This document shows, piece after piece, positions 35,565 to 43,813 of a DNA stretch of 62,727 bases. A program made the translations under genes and the position numbers. The notes beneath the pieces were generated by a model that saw only the letters and a list, made by a program, of their open reading frames with translations, made no database searches and was not told where the DNA came from. The stretch is from positions 1 to 62,727 of the forward strand of contig CAVZKR010000001.1 in NCBI GenBank assembly GCA_963775935.1. The letters run 5' to 3'. Position 1 is the first letter of the stretch. Each line of letters starts with the position of its first letter. The DNA is from JBBIPA01 sp963775935 (GTDB taxonomy: Bacteria > Chloroflexota > Dehalococcoidia > GIF9 > UBA5629).

Positions 35565-36761
35565 ATGGCATTATCTACCATCTTAGAAGCAATTGAGGAT
35601 ATTAAAACAGGTAAGTTCATCATTATTGTAGATGATGAAAATCGGGAGAATGAGGGTGACCTGGCTATAGCTGCGGAGAAGGTTACACCTGATGCAATTA
35701 ATTTTATGGCGAGGGAAGCCAGGGGACTTATTTGCCTACCAATACTGGGAGAGAGACTGGATGAATTAAAAATCCCACCTATGGTGCAGGAAAATACCTC
35801 GCCATTTTCCACTGCTTTTACTGTGTCTGTTGAGGCGAAGCATAAAGTAACTACTGGTATCTCGGCTCATGATAGGGCAGCAACAGTACGCTCTGTACTT
35901 GATCCGAATACCAAATCGGAGGACCTGGCAAGACCTGGTCATATGTTTCCTATCAGGGCAAGAAATGGTGGTGTCTTGGTACGGGCAGGGCATACCGAGG
36001 CTATTGTTGACTTAGCAAGAATGGCGGGGTTGTATCCGGCTGGCGTGATCTGCGAGATTATGAATGAAGATGGTACTATGGCGCGCCTTCCACAGCTTGA
36101 GATGACAGTAAGTAAATTTGGGTTGAAAATGATAAGTATTGCCCAGCTTATTGTTTATCGACGTTGTCATGAAAAACTGATACACAGAATTGCTGAGGCA
36201 AAATTACCCACGAAATATGGGGAATTCATAGTTGTAGCCTATAAAAGCACTGTCGATACCGATGAACATGTTGCTTTGGTGAGAGGTGATGTAAATAGTC
36301 AGGAACCAACGTTGGTACGGGTGCATAGTGAGTGTTTGACTGGTGATGTGTTTGGTAGTTTGCGTTGCGATTGTGGGGAACAGATAACGCTTGCAATGAA
36401 AAAGATTGCTGAAGAAGGCCGTGGGGTTTTCCTTTATATGAGACAGGAAGGGAGAGGAATAGGCTTTCATAATAAGGTGCGTGCTTATGCTCTTCAGGAC
36501 AAGGGATTGGACACAGTAGAAGCGAATATTGCGCTTGGTTTTCCAGCTGACCTGAGGGACTATGGTATTGGAGCTCAGATTTTAGCAGATTTAGGTTTAC
36601 ATAAAATACGCCTTTTAACGAATAATCCTAAAAAAGTAATAGGGTTGGAAAGTTATGGATTAGAGATAGTGGACACAGTACCATTGATAGTCCCACCTAC
36701 ACCTTACAACCGTCATTATCTTGAGGCTAAACGCCAGAAATTGGGACACTTGTTAGAATAA
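35565..36761 (+). CDS. ribBA: 3,4-dihydroxy-2-butanone-4-phosphate synthase / GTP cyclohydrolase II
   Basis: 398 residues. The RibB half has IIVDDENRENEGDLAIAAE and the GHMFPIRARNGGVL motif. The RibA half has the zinc ligands in SECLTGDVFGSLRCDCGEQ and RQEGRGIGFHNKVRAYALQD. The bifunctional enzyme makes both riboflavin precursors, from ribulose 5-phosphate and from GTP. ATG 35565 (ALSTILEAIED) follows GAGGTGAT; the earlier in-frame GTG at 35556 overlaps the ribE stop and is less likely. Confidence 0.96.
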   Translation: MALSTILEAIEDIKTGKFIIIVDDENRENEGDLAIAAEKVTPDAINFMAREARGLICLPILGERLDELKIPPMVQENTSPFSTAFTVSVEAKHKVTTGISAHDRAATVRSVLDPNTKSEDLARPGHMFPIRARNGGVLVRAGHTEAIVDLARMAGLYPAGVICEIMNEDGTMARLPQLEMTVSKFGLKMISIAQLIVYRRCHEKLIHRIAEAKLPTKYGEFIVVAYKSTVDTDEHVALVRGDVNSQEPTLVRVHSECLTGDVFGSLRCDCGEQITLAMKKIAEEGRGVFLYMRQEGRGIGFHNKVRAYALQDKGLDTVEANIALGFPADLRDYGIGAQILADLGLHKIRLLTNNPKKVIGLESYGLEIVDTVPLIVPPTPYNRHYLEAKRQKLGHLLE

Positions 36762-36809
36762 AAGCATATTATTTGGAATAAAGACTAATAGTTAGGGAGG
36801 AGAAATTTT

Positions 36810-37274
36810 ATGGCTAAACAATATGAAGGAACATTGCTGGGGAAAGGATTAAAATTCGGTGTAGTAATATCCCGTTTTAACGAAGTTATCACGACTAGAC
36901 TTCTTAGCGGGGCAAAAGATGGTTTATTACGTCACGGAGTTGCCGTTGCTGACATTGATGTCGCGTGGACACCTGGCTGTTTGGAAATATCCCTTGTGGC
37001 CAAGAAGATGGCACAAACTGGAATATACAATGCTATTATCTGCCTCGGTTGCGTAATCCGTGGTGCAACACCTCATTTTGAATATGTAGCCAGTGAGGTC
37101 AATAAAGGAATTGCGCGTGTTAGTTTGGATACTGGTATACCAGTGATCCAAGGTATAATAACCGCTGATACCCTTGAGCAAGCTATAGAGAGAGCAGGCG
37201 CCAAGGAAGGTAACCGAGGCTTTGCCGCAGCATCCGCGGCTATTGAAATGGCGAACTTAATGAAGTCTTTCTAG
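36810..37274 (+). CDS. ribH: 6,7-dimethyl-8-ribityllumazine synthase
   Basis: 154 residues with FGVVISRFNEVIT at the N-terminus, AWTPGCLEISLVAKKMA, CLGCVIRGATPHFEYV (active-site His) and PVIQGIITADTLEQAIERAG. It condenses the two precursors made by RibD and RibBA. GGGAGGAG precedes the ATG. Last gene of the rib operon; the next gene runs toward it with only nine bases between. Confidence 0.96.
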   Translation: MAKQYEGTLLGKGLKFGVVISRFNEVITTRLLSGAKDGLLRHGVAVADIDVAWTPGCLEISLVAKKMAQTGIYNAIICLGCVIRGATPHFEYVASEVNKGIARVSLDTGIPVIQGIITADTLEQAIERAGAKEGNRGFAAASAAIEMANLMKSF

Positions 37275-37283
37275 TGCTGAAAC

Positions 37284-37538
37284 TTAATCGGTGACTTTAT
37301 AGACCTTATCTCCAGGCCTTACCCTATCGGGCACCTTGATGCCAACTCCGTCGCCAGCCTTCGCCTCAGTGACATCTGCATTGTGGATTTGCATAGAAGT
37401 AACGATGAGTTCGAGGTCTGTGGTATGACCTTTTACGTGGAGTTTGTCACCGACCTTGAGTGTCCCGTTGAGTGTAATTCCAGCTACTACTGGTTTAGCA
37501 AAGAAATCGCTTATATGACCAATTTCTACTTCTGGCAT
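37284..37538 (-). CDS. translation-factor domain-2-like small protein
   Basis: 84 residues forming one EF-Tu domain-2-type beta barrel: VVAGITLNGTLKVGDKLHVKG then LIVTSMQIHNADVTEAKAGD and GVGIKVPDRVRPGDKVYKV. There is no GTPase domain. Stand-alone versions are known in archaea and anaerobic bacteria; function unknown, perhaps RNA or ribosome binding. GGGGGTAG lies nine bases before the ATG. Confidence 0.85.
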   Translation of the reverse strand: MPEVEIGHISDFFAKPVVAGITLNGTLKVGDKLHVKGHTTDLELIVTSMQIHNADVTEAKAGDGVGIKVPDRVRPGDKVYKVTD

Positions 37539-37639
37539 TTTCTACTACCCCCTTTCCCTCTTCTATAGTATAAGTTTCTTGATTTGGCAAATCAATAATT
37601 TCGATAGGTAGCTAATACTACTCTCCTCGCAACAATCAG

Positions 37640-38047
37640 CTATTGTCCTTTTACCGCTACGACGTCTATTTCTACCACCATATTAGGCTTGGCTAATGAA
37701 GCAGGTTGCACGCAGGTGCTGGCTGGTGGTTCGTCAACAAGTTGAGGAGCATATTTTGTATAATACTCGCATTCGGTATCACGCATAAGCTGATAGTCCT
37801 CCAAATGTTTGATGTAGATTACGGTCTTGACGATATTGTTCAGGGAACTACCGGCTTCTTCGAGAGCGCCTTTAATCTTGTCCAGGGCGACAATCATCTG
37901 ATCCTTAAAGTCATCTGAAGAAACTTCACCAGTTTGCATGGTTCTGCCACTAGAACCAGATAAAAAGATAAGGTCACCTGCAACTACTGAACGTGCGAAT
38001 CGTTGTTTTTTGCCGGCATATACAAGTGGATATGTTTCCTTCTTCAT
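37640..38047 (-). CDS. RidA/YjgF family protein
   Basis: 135 residues of the RidA fold: IFLSGSSGRTMQTGEV, QMIVALDKIKGALEEAGSSL, VKTVIYIKHLEDYQLM and PPASTCVQPASLAKPNMVVE. True RidA enzymes hydrolyse reactive enamine/imine intermediates and use an Arg in the segment PARTxV. Here the matching position reads PPASTC, so the Arg is missing. The protein is therefore more likely a RidA-subfamily member with another role. AGGGAG lies before the ATG. Confidence 0.88.
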   Translation of the reverse strand: MKKETYPLVYAGKKQRFARSVVAGDLIFLSGSSGRTMQTGEVSSDDFKDQMIVALDKIKGALEEAGSSLNNIVKTVIYIKHLEDYQLMRDTECEYYTKYAPQLVDEPPASTCVQPASLAKPNMVVEIDVVAVKGQ

Positions 38048-38225
38048 GTTGCTCCCTACTTTCTAAATTCAAGGTAGCACAATGCTACACGGTAAGTTAT
38101 CCGGAGGTCAAGGGATTTACTAAGCGTTTTTGTGGTAAAATTGCTATAAAATAATGACAATTGAAACATTGCTGCATTAGAAAACACAATTGTAGAGTGG
38201 TTTGGGAAATAAAATCATTGTGGGC

Positions 38226-38254
38226 TTGACATGATAATTGAGGGGGCATATTAT
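38226..38254 (+). promoter_or_regulatory. sigma-70-type promoter
   Basis: TTGACA (38226-38231) and TATTAT (38249-38254) with a 17-base spacer, 38 bases before the ATG at 38293. Confidence 0.75.
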
Positions 38255-38292
38255 AGCAGTATCAACTAAGGTAAAAAGTTGGAGGTTGCGAG

Positions 38293-38616
38293 ATGATAAA
38301 TGATAACTGGTCGCCTCGGCCGTATACAGATCAGGAACTACTTTCTTTTGACCGCCTAAGACGAGCGGTTATGGGCAGGATTCTTGATAGAGCAGAGTCA
38401 ATGATGGACATCGAGTTTCCGTTGGGGCCTGAGAAAACCCAAGAAATAACAAAAGAAGAGTGGCAGAGAGCTAAAGAAGCGGTCCGCAACTCTCCGAATG
38501 CCCGAGAAGCGTATCGCAAATATCTGGAAGGACTTGTTGGCGAACATGTGGATGGTTTAATCAAGGCGGATAAGGCTGAGCTGGGGGCAATGGGTGTTGT
38601 GGAGAAAAGTATATAA
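38293..38616 (+). CDS. hypothetical 107-residue protein
   Basis: A charged, mainly helical cytosolic protein (RLRRAVMGRILDRAESMMDI, then ITKEEWQRAKEAVRNSPNAR and AYRKYLEGLVGEHVDGLIK). No family assigned. GGAGG nine bases before the ATG, a near-consensus promoter and a terminator of its own show it is a real single-gene unit. Confidence 0.75.
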   Translation: MINDNWSPRPYTDQELLSFDRLRRAVMGRILDRAESMMDIEFPLGPEKTQEITKEEWQRAKEAVRNSPNAREAYRKYLEGLVGEHVDGLIKADKAELGAMGVVEKSI

Positions 38617-38645
38617 GACGGATTTTTAATTTGTTGATTATAGAT

Positions 38646-38684
38646 AAAGAGGAGAGGTTTTAGTATTTCCTTTCCTCTTTTGTT
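38646..38684 (+). terminator. intrinsic terminator
   Basis: A 12-bp stem with one G-T pair (AAAGAGGAGAGG at 38646-38657 with CCTTTCCTCTTT at 38669-38680), followed by TTGTT. Ends the 38293 gene. Confidence 0.8.
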
Positions 38685-38722
38685 AATTAGTGATAGTGTT
38701 AAATCTAAATAAGGTTGGGATT

Positions 38723-38926
38723 ATGGATAAGGAAAAAGATAAAGTAGAAAACCAGCTGGAAATGTTGGACCAGCGCCTGGATAATATTGATTCGGTAGTG
38801 ACCAATCTAGTCGAGAGAGTTATGCACCAACCAGTGAGTGTTGACTGTGTTTGCCCCAAGTGCGGTAGCACTATTAGGATTATGCTGACTGGCAATGTAA
38901 AACTAGTCGGTAAAAATCAGGACTAA
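38723..38926 (+). CDS. small protein with coiled coil and CPKC knuckle
   Basis: 67 residues from ATG 38723: an acidic coiled-coil start (DKEKDKVENQLEMLDQRLDN), then VDCVCPKCGSTIRIMLTGN. Only one CxxC knuckle plus an extra Cys is present, so zinc binding would need dimerisation. A start at 38690 adds ten residues. Function unknown. Confidence 0.6.
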   Translation: MDKEKDKVENQLEMLDQRLDNIDSVVTNLVERVMHQPVSVDCVCPKCGSTIRIMLTGNVKLVGKNQD

Positions 38927-38996
38927 TTGTAATATCTCTGTTTATTGAGATTATTCTTGACTGCCTCTAGATGCACTGATAAAATGCGGAACACAG

Positions 38997-39073
38997 GGGC
39001 GGTTAGCTCAGTTGGTTAGAGCGTTGCGTTGACATCGCAGAGGCCACTGGTTCGAGTCCAGTACTGCCCACCA
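38997..39073 (+). tRNA. tRNA-Val (GAC)
   Basis: 77 bases, acceptor GGGCGGT/ACTGCCC, anticodon loop TTGACAT (anticodon GAC), T-loop TTCGAGT, encoded CCA. Confidence 0.96.
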
Positions 39074-39224
39074 TAAAAGACAGAAATAAGAACTCTCTTT
39101 GATTTTGGTTTTTATACCATATATCCTCATCAAAACAGGAATATTAGAAATGTAATGTACGTTACATAGAAGCGTTAATTGAGATATCATATAATCTAAT
39201 ACCTATCTAAAATGGAGGACAATC

Positions 39225-40235
39225 ATGAAAGCAGCTGTACTGAAAGATATCGGAGTTTTAAAAGTGGAGGAGGTTCCGGAACCACAACCAGCAGCTGACC
39301 AAGTTAAGGTGAAGATAGCATATTGCGGGATATGCGGCACCGATATGGAAATTTTAGAAGGTCGATTTGGTCTGCGTAAAGATCCTCTGATCCCAAATAT
39401 CAACGGTCATGAAGCATCAGGAACAATTGTTGAGTTAGGTAGTAATGTGCAGCAAGGTTATCAGATTGGACAAAGGGTTGCCATGAATTTTCGATGCACC
39501 TGTGGAGGCTGTTATTACTGTCGCAATAAGATGGAGCACTTCTGCCAAAAGGCATTTCATGCGACAGGAGCATTTGCCGAATATGCTGTCTATAAGGAAA
39601 GTTCTATTTTCCCACTTCCTGCCAATATCAGCATGGAACATGGAGCTCTTCTTGAGCCAGTATCAGTTGCTGTTCATGCCATAGACAAGGCTAATATTCA
39701 CCCAGGCAGTTCAGTAGCAATATCCGGAGCCGGCCCAATTGGACTTCTACTATTGCAACTGGCTATAAGATCCGGTGCTACCAGGGTGATGGTATCCGAG
39801 CCAGTAGCTCTTAAGAGACAATTAGCTAAGAAAATGGGAGCAGATGTGGTGCTGGATCCCTTAAAGGAAAATGTGGAAGAAACTGGCGGAAAGCTAACTG
39901 AAGGCAGGGGTTTTGACACCGTTATCGAAGCAAGCGGTAATCTTGGAGCTGCCAAGCAAGCCCTTATACTTGCGGGCAAGGGAGGAACAATAGTCTGGGC
40001 AGCAGTGTATCCCAAGAACGCCGAAGTTACTGTTAATCCATTCCATATGTTTGCTAATGAATTAACCATTCACTCTACCATCATATCTCCGTATTCTTTT
40101 CCAAGGTCGATGAACCTTTTATCCAAGCTTAATTTGGAGCCGCTTATCTCTGACATCATTCCTCTTGAGGACATAGGAAAGGCATTTGAGCTTCATAAGA
40201 AGGGTAATTCGATCAAGATATTGATTAAACCGTAA
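39225..40235 (+). CDS. zinc-dependent medium-chain alcohol dehydrogenase
   Basis: 336 residues. The catalytic zinc site comprises YCGICGTDME (Cys, first ligand), GHEASG (His-Glu) and a later LLEPVSVAVHA; the structural zinc has CTCGGCYYCRNKMEHFC. The NAD-binding motif is AISGAGPIGLLLLQLA. It belongs to the sorbitol/threonine dehydrogenase branch. GGAGG lies seven bases upstream of the ATG. It could produce the aldehyde used by the molybdenum hydroxylase encoded downstream, which is an inference from position. Confidence 0.92.
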   Translation: MKAAVLKDIGVLKVEEVPEPQPAADQVKVKIAYCGICGTDMEILEGRFGLRKDPLIPNINGHEASGTIVELGSNVQQGYQIGQRVAMNFRCTCGGCYYCRNKMEHFCQKAFHATGAFAEYAVYKESSIFPLPANISMEHGALLEPVSVAVHAIDKANIHPGSSVAISGAGPIGLLLLQLAIRSGATRVMVSEPVALKRQLAKKMGADVVLDPLKENVEETGGKLTEGRGFDTVIEASGNLGAAKQALILAGKGGTIVWAAVYPKNAEVTVNPFHMFANELTIHSTIISPYSFPRSMNLLSKLNLEPLISDIIPLEDIGKAFELHKKGNSIKILIKP

Positions 40236-40308
40236 ATCTCATAAGCATCATGGGTACTCTTATCTCGATCTAGAACAGGCGAAAATTACATTGAAAAAGG
40301 GGTTAGAT

Positions 40309-41298
40309 ATGAACGTATTGATTATCGGAGGAAGTGGTCTTCTTGGGCGCAAGACGGTACTACATTTGCTTCAAGATAACGAAATATCGGGCGTTGTATC
40401 TATGGATGTAGTACCTCCACAAGAGTGGTTTCTGAAAGCTATTGGTAGACACGCCAGTAAATTTCATTTTATTCATGGAGACGTCTCTCAGCTTGAAGAC
40501 ATACTAAATGCGATGAAGCTTTTTTCTATTCAGAAAGTGGTTAACCTGGCTTTTATATTGGGCGCAGACGCTAATGTCAATCCACGGCTCAGCATTAAAG
40601 TAAATGCGCTGGGTATGTGTAATACCTTTGAAGCGGCGAGAATAATGAGTGTATCACGAGTAATCTATGCCAGTTCAGAGACAGTATATGGCACACAGGA
40701 TGATTATGGTGATAGGGAGGTGACTGAAGATGACCGTTTGTATCCCAGTCATTCCTATGCCTTATGTAAATGTCTTGCGGAGATAATGGCAGAGCAATAT
40801 ACCCGGCTTTATGGTATGAACTTTACTGGCTTGAGACCAACTGTTGGATTTGGGCATGGTGGACAAACGCCCTTTATTGTTAAATGGTTATCAGACATAG
40901 TATCCCTGCCGGCTGTAGGCAAACCTGTCTCTTTTGAGGTGGAGGGGAAGAATCTGCTTTCTCTGTTTTCCGTGGATGATTTAGGCGCATTCATCCGAAT
41001 ATTACTACATGCGCCTTCTTCCAAGCATCCGGTATATAACCTGGGTGGACCTCCTTGTAGCCTGAGGGATATAGCCAAACAGGTGCACCAGTTCATACCA
41101 GATGCCAAAATAGAATTCGGTAGTCAGCCAATGCAAGGACAAGGGCGCGGTGGTTTACCCTGGAAAGTCAGCAGTGCAAGGGCAAAAGAGGATTTCGGTT
41201 TTTCCCTGATGTCCTTGGAGGAAGCAGTGTTACTCCATATCAATGACGCCAGATTAGAAGCAGGGATCGAGCCCATGAAAGGGCTGAAGCATACTTAA
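40309..41298 (+). CDS. NAD-dependent epimerase/dehydratase
   Basis: 329 residues of the extended SDR fold. VLIIGGSGLLGRKTVLHLL holds the NAD motif GxxGxxG. YASSETVYGTQDDYG has the catalytic Ser/Thr region, and HSYALCKCLAEIMAEQY contains YxxxK. FSVDDLGAFIRILLHAPSS is typical of the family's substrate half. ATG 40309 follows AAGGGG. It may act on a sugar nucleotide or, given its neighbours, on an acyl or aromatic substrate. Confidence 0.85.
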   Translation: MNVLIIGGSGLLGRKTVLHLLQDNEISGVVSMDVVPPQEWFLKAIGRHASKFHFIHGDVSQLEDILNAMKLFSIQKVVNLAFILGADANVNPRLSIKVNALGMCNTFEAARIMSVSRVIYASSETVYGTQDDYGDREVTEDDRLYPSHSYALCKCLAEIMAEQYTRLYGMNFTGLRPTVGFGHGGQTPFIVKWLSDIVSLPAVGKPVSFEVEGKNLLSLFSVDDLGAFIRILLHAPSSKHPVYNLGGPPCSLRDIAKQVHQFIPDAKIEFGSQPMQGQGRGGLPWKVSSARAKEDFGFSLMSLEEAVLLHINDARLEAGIEPMKGLKHT

Positions 41299-41332
41299 AA
41301 TTCTAAACCCCAAGAATATGGAGCATATTTGT

Positions 41333-43708
41333 TCAACTATCAAATTGACAGGCTACTATCGCTCTTTTAACAAGTGTTCTCGCAATCTGAATCTTATACT
41401 TGTTATTTATCAGTGGAAACGCATCGTTGGTAGCGGCATTGGCCGCATCTTCAGCAGTTGACTCATCAATTGCCTTGCCTATTAGATACTCCTCAGCCTT
41501 GGTTACCCTATAAGGCTGGTTGTATACCGAGTTCAAGCATATTCTGGCTGATTTAACTATTCCTTTCTTACTTTCTATTATGGCTGCACAATTAACTAAA
41601 GGAAAATCTATGGATTTCCTCAGTGCGAACTTAATAAATTTGGATTTGGTACCGACTCTGGGTATTGGAATTCTAATTTCCATCACTATCTCATCATCAT
41701 CAAGAATCGTCGTTTTATCACCTTCAACAGTAAAAAACCTCTCGGCTTCAACAACCCTTTTTGTTGTTTTAATTTTAGCGTCTAAAGATATCAATGCTGG
41801 TGCCAAATCCGATGAGTTTACTGCTACACATCCACAATTGAAACATCTGTTGGCCTCCAATTTGATGTTGCTTAAGTCCAGATTACCAGCCTCCTCAGCG
41901 TTAAAGTTTTTGATTCGTTCAGCTACCGGTAGTTCTGGAGCATTAGCTCTGTCTGTTTTCTTGAGGTACGAGCTATTGAATTTTTCGGCAGGCTTTAGAG
42001 GTCTGTAATACTTTTCTCCGCTTTGTATCCCTGTTGTAACATTTAGGAATTTGTCTATTGAGTTTGCTGCTTTCCTACCGGCTGCTATTGCAGCAATAAC
42101 TGTTGAAGGTCCTGTGATAAAATCGCCTCCAGCAAAAACATTTTTACCCAAAGAATACGAGGAGGTATTTATTTTTAGTTGTCCCTTTTCATTGAGAAAC
42201 TCACCAGGGATAATGGAGATATCCGGTTCTTCGCCGATTGCCTTCATCACGGCATCAAACTCGGTGGTAAACTCTGAACCTTCTACAGGTACAGGACGGG
42301 GTCTCCCTGTATCATCTAAATGCCCCAGTTTCATTCTTGTACATGTAAGGATTATTTTAATACCTTTTTTCGATGCTTCAACCGGGAGCGTGAGCAATTC
42401 CATTTTTATGCCTTCCTGCTCAGCTTTCACAAGTTCTTCTTTTAAGGCTGGCATCTCAGTCTTACTGCGTCGATAAATAATCACAGGGTCAGCCCCAAGT
42501 CGGAGAAGCGATCTGGCAACATCAATGGCGACATTTCCTCCACCAATTACGCCTATTTTCCCACTGAGAACCCTTCCCACTCCAAGGTTCGAATCTCTCA
42601 GGAACTCTGCTCCTGACATCATCAGTTCCTCACCTTTTGTTCCTGACGTCTTTTCTTTCCAAGCTCCACATGCAAGAAATACAGCATCATATTCACGCAT
42701 GAGCTCCTCAAATTTATTACCTCTGCCAATCAGGGTATCAAGCATCAACTGCATTCCCATGCCTTTAATGGCCATCATTTGTGCCTTAACAATATCCTTC
42801 GGAAGCCTGTATGGTGGAATGCCATAGGTAAGGAGACCCCCTGGCTCTTTCATGCTTTCAAAGACTGTCACGCGATGCCCAAAACGCCTGAGATAATAGG
42901 CGGCTGAAATGCCTGCTGGCCCAGAACCTATTACAGCCACATGTTTTTTAGTTTCGTTTTGAGGAGGTTCATATATCACATCACAGTTCTCGAGGACATA
43001 ATCACCGATGAATCGTTCGACATACCTAATAGATATCGGTTCATCAAAATTACCTCGGTTACAATCGCTTTCACAGAAATGCGGGCAAACACGACCTGTT
43101 ATCGCTGGAAAGGGATTGGTATCAAGGAGTATTCTGGCAGCTTCAAGTAAGTTACCCTCTCTCATTTTGCTCAAATATGAAGGTATATCCACATTACTCG
43201 GGCAATCTATGGAACAAGGTGTGCCATTTACCCTTGTAGCTCCGAATATCGAATGATATCTCCCATCTCCTATTAATGCATAGCATTCTCGGCCACCTTT
43301 CCTCATGCAGTAAAAACGATTATCAGGAACCCAGTAGTACCAGCACCTATTACTTTGACAAATATTGCCTCCTATAGTGCCCATCTCTCTTATATGAGGA
43401 GAAGCTGTATTCTGAGCGGCATCAGCAAGCAAGGCGCACTTTTTCTTTACTATTTCAGTCTTAGCTATGTCATCCAACTTAGTCAGCGCACCTATCTTTA
43501 ATGTCCGTCCATTGCTACTAATATAATCCAGACCTGAAATGGTCTTGATATTTATAATAACCTCTGGGTATTCTGGTAAAATATCGTCTTTCATTTGACC
43601 CAATAGGTCAGTACCGCCAGCAAGTACCTTTGCTTTTCCCGCAGAGCTATTGATGATTGAGGCTACTTCTTTTAACGACCTGGCATTCACATGCTTGAAT
43701 CTTTTCAT
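41333..43708 (-). CDS. molybdenum hydroxylase FAD subunit with an inserted GltD-like NAD(P)H oxidoreductase module
   Basis: 791 residues, more than twice the normal 290. Residues 1-157 are a CoxM/xanthine-dehydrogenase-type FAD domain (LAGGTDLLGQ, IREMGTIGGNICQS, then CWYYWVPDNRFYC and YHSIFGA). From about 160 to 622 lies a GltD-type module: Cys165/169/208/212/216 for Fe-S, FAD motif IGSGPAGISAAYYLRRFG (260-277), NADPH motif GVIGGGNVAIDVARS (386-400) and VFAGGDFITGPSTV. The XDH subunit then resumes exactly at GCVAVNSSDLAPALISLDAK and ends with its C-terminal domain. It would pass electrons between NAD(P)H and the Mo enzyme. Confidence 0.92.
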   Translation of the reverse strand: MKRFKHVNARSLKEVASIINSSAGKAKVLAGGTDLLGQMKDDILPEYPEVIINIKTISGLDYISSNGRTLKIGALTKLDDIAKTEIVKKKCALLADAAQNTASPHIREMGTIGGNICQSNRCWYYWVPDNRFYCMRKGGRECYALIGDGRYHSIFGATRVNGTPCSIDCPSNVDIPSYLSKMREGNLLEAARILLDTNPFPAITGRVCPHFCESDCNRGNFDEPISIRYVERFIGDYVLENCDVIYEPPQNETKKHVAVIGSGPAGISAAYYLRRFGHRVTVFESMKEPGGLLTYGIPPYRLPKDIVKAQMMAIKGMGMQLMLDTLIGRGNKFEELMREYDAVFLACGAWKEKTSGTKGEELMMSGAEFLRDSNLGVGRVLSGKIGVIGGGNVAIDVARSLLRLGADPVIIYRRSKTEMPALKEELVKAEQEGIKMELLTLPVEASKKGIKIILTCTRMKLGHLDDTGRPRPVPVEGSEFTTEFDAVMKAIGEEPDISIIPGEFLNEKGQLKINTSSYSLGKNVFAGGDFITGPSTVIAAIAAGRKAANSIDKFLNVTTGIQSGEKYYRPLKPAEKFNSSYLKKTDRANAPELPVAERIKNFNAEEAGNLDLSNIKLEANRCFNCGCVAVNSSDLAPALISLDAKIKTTKRVVEAERFFTVEGDKTTILDDDEIVMEIRIPIPRVGTKSKFIKFALRKSIDFPLVNCAAIIESKKGIVKSARICLNSVYNQPYRVTKAEEYLIGKAIDESTAEDAANAATNDAFPLINNKYKIQIARTLVKRAIVACQFDS

Positions 43709-43813
43709 GGTTTATACTCTCCGTGCAGAATTTCAAGGATTTGTCAAAAATATAAATTAAAATTTAAAATAAATGTGCTCTGGTAACAATCTGTTGTTTA
43801 GTGTTAATCGGAT

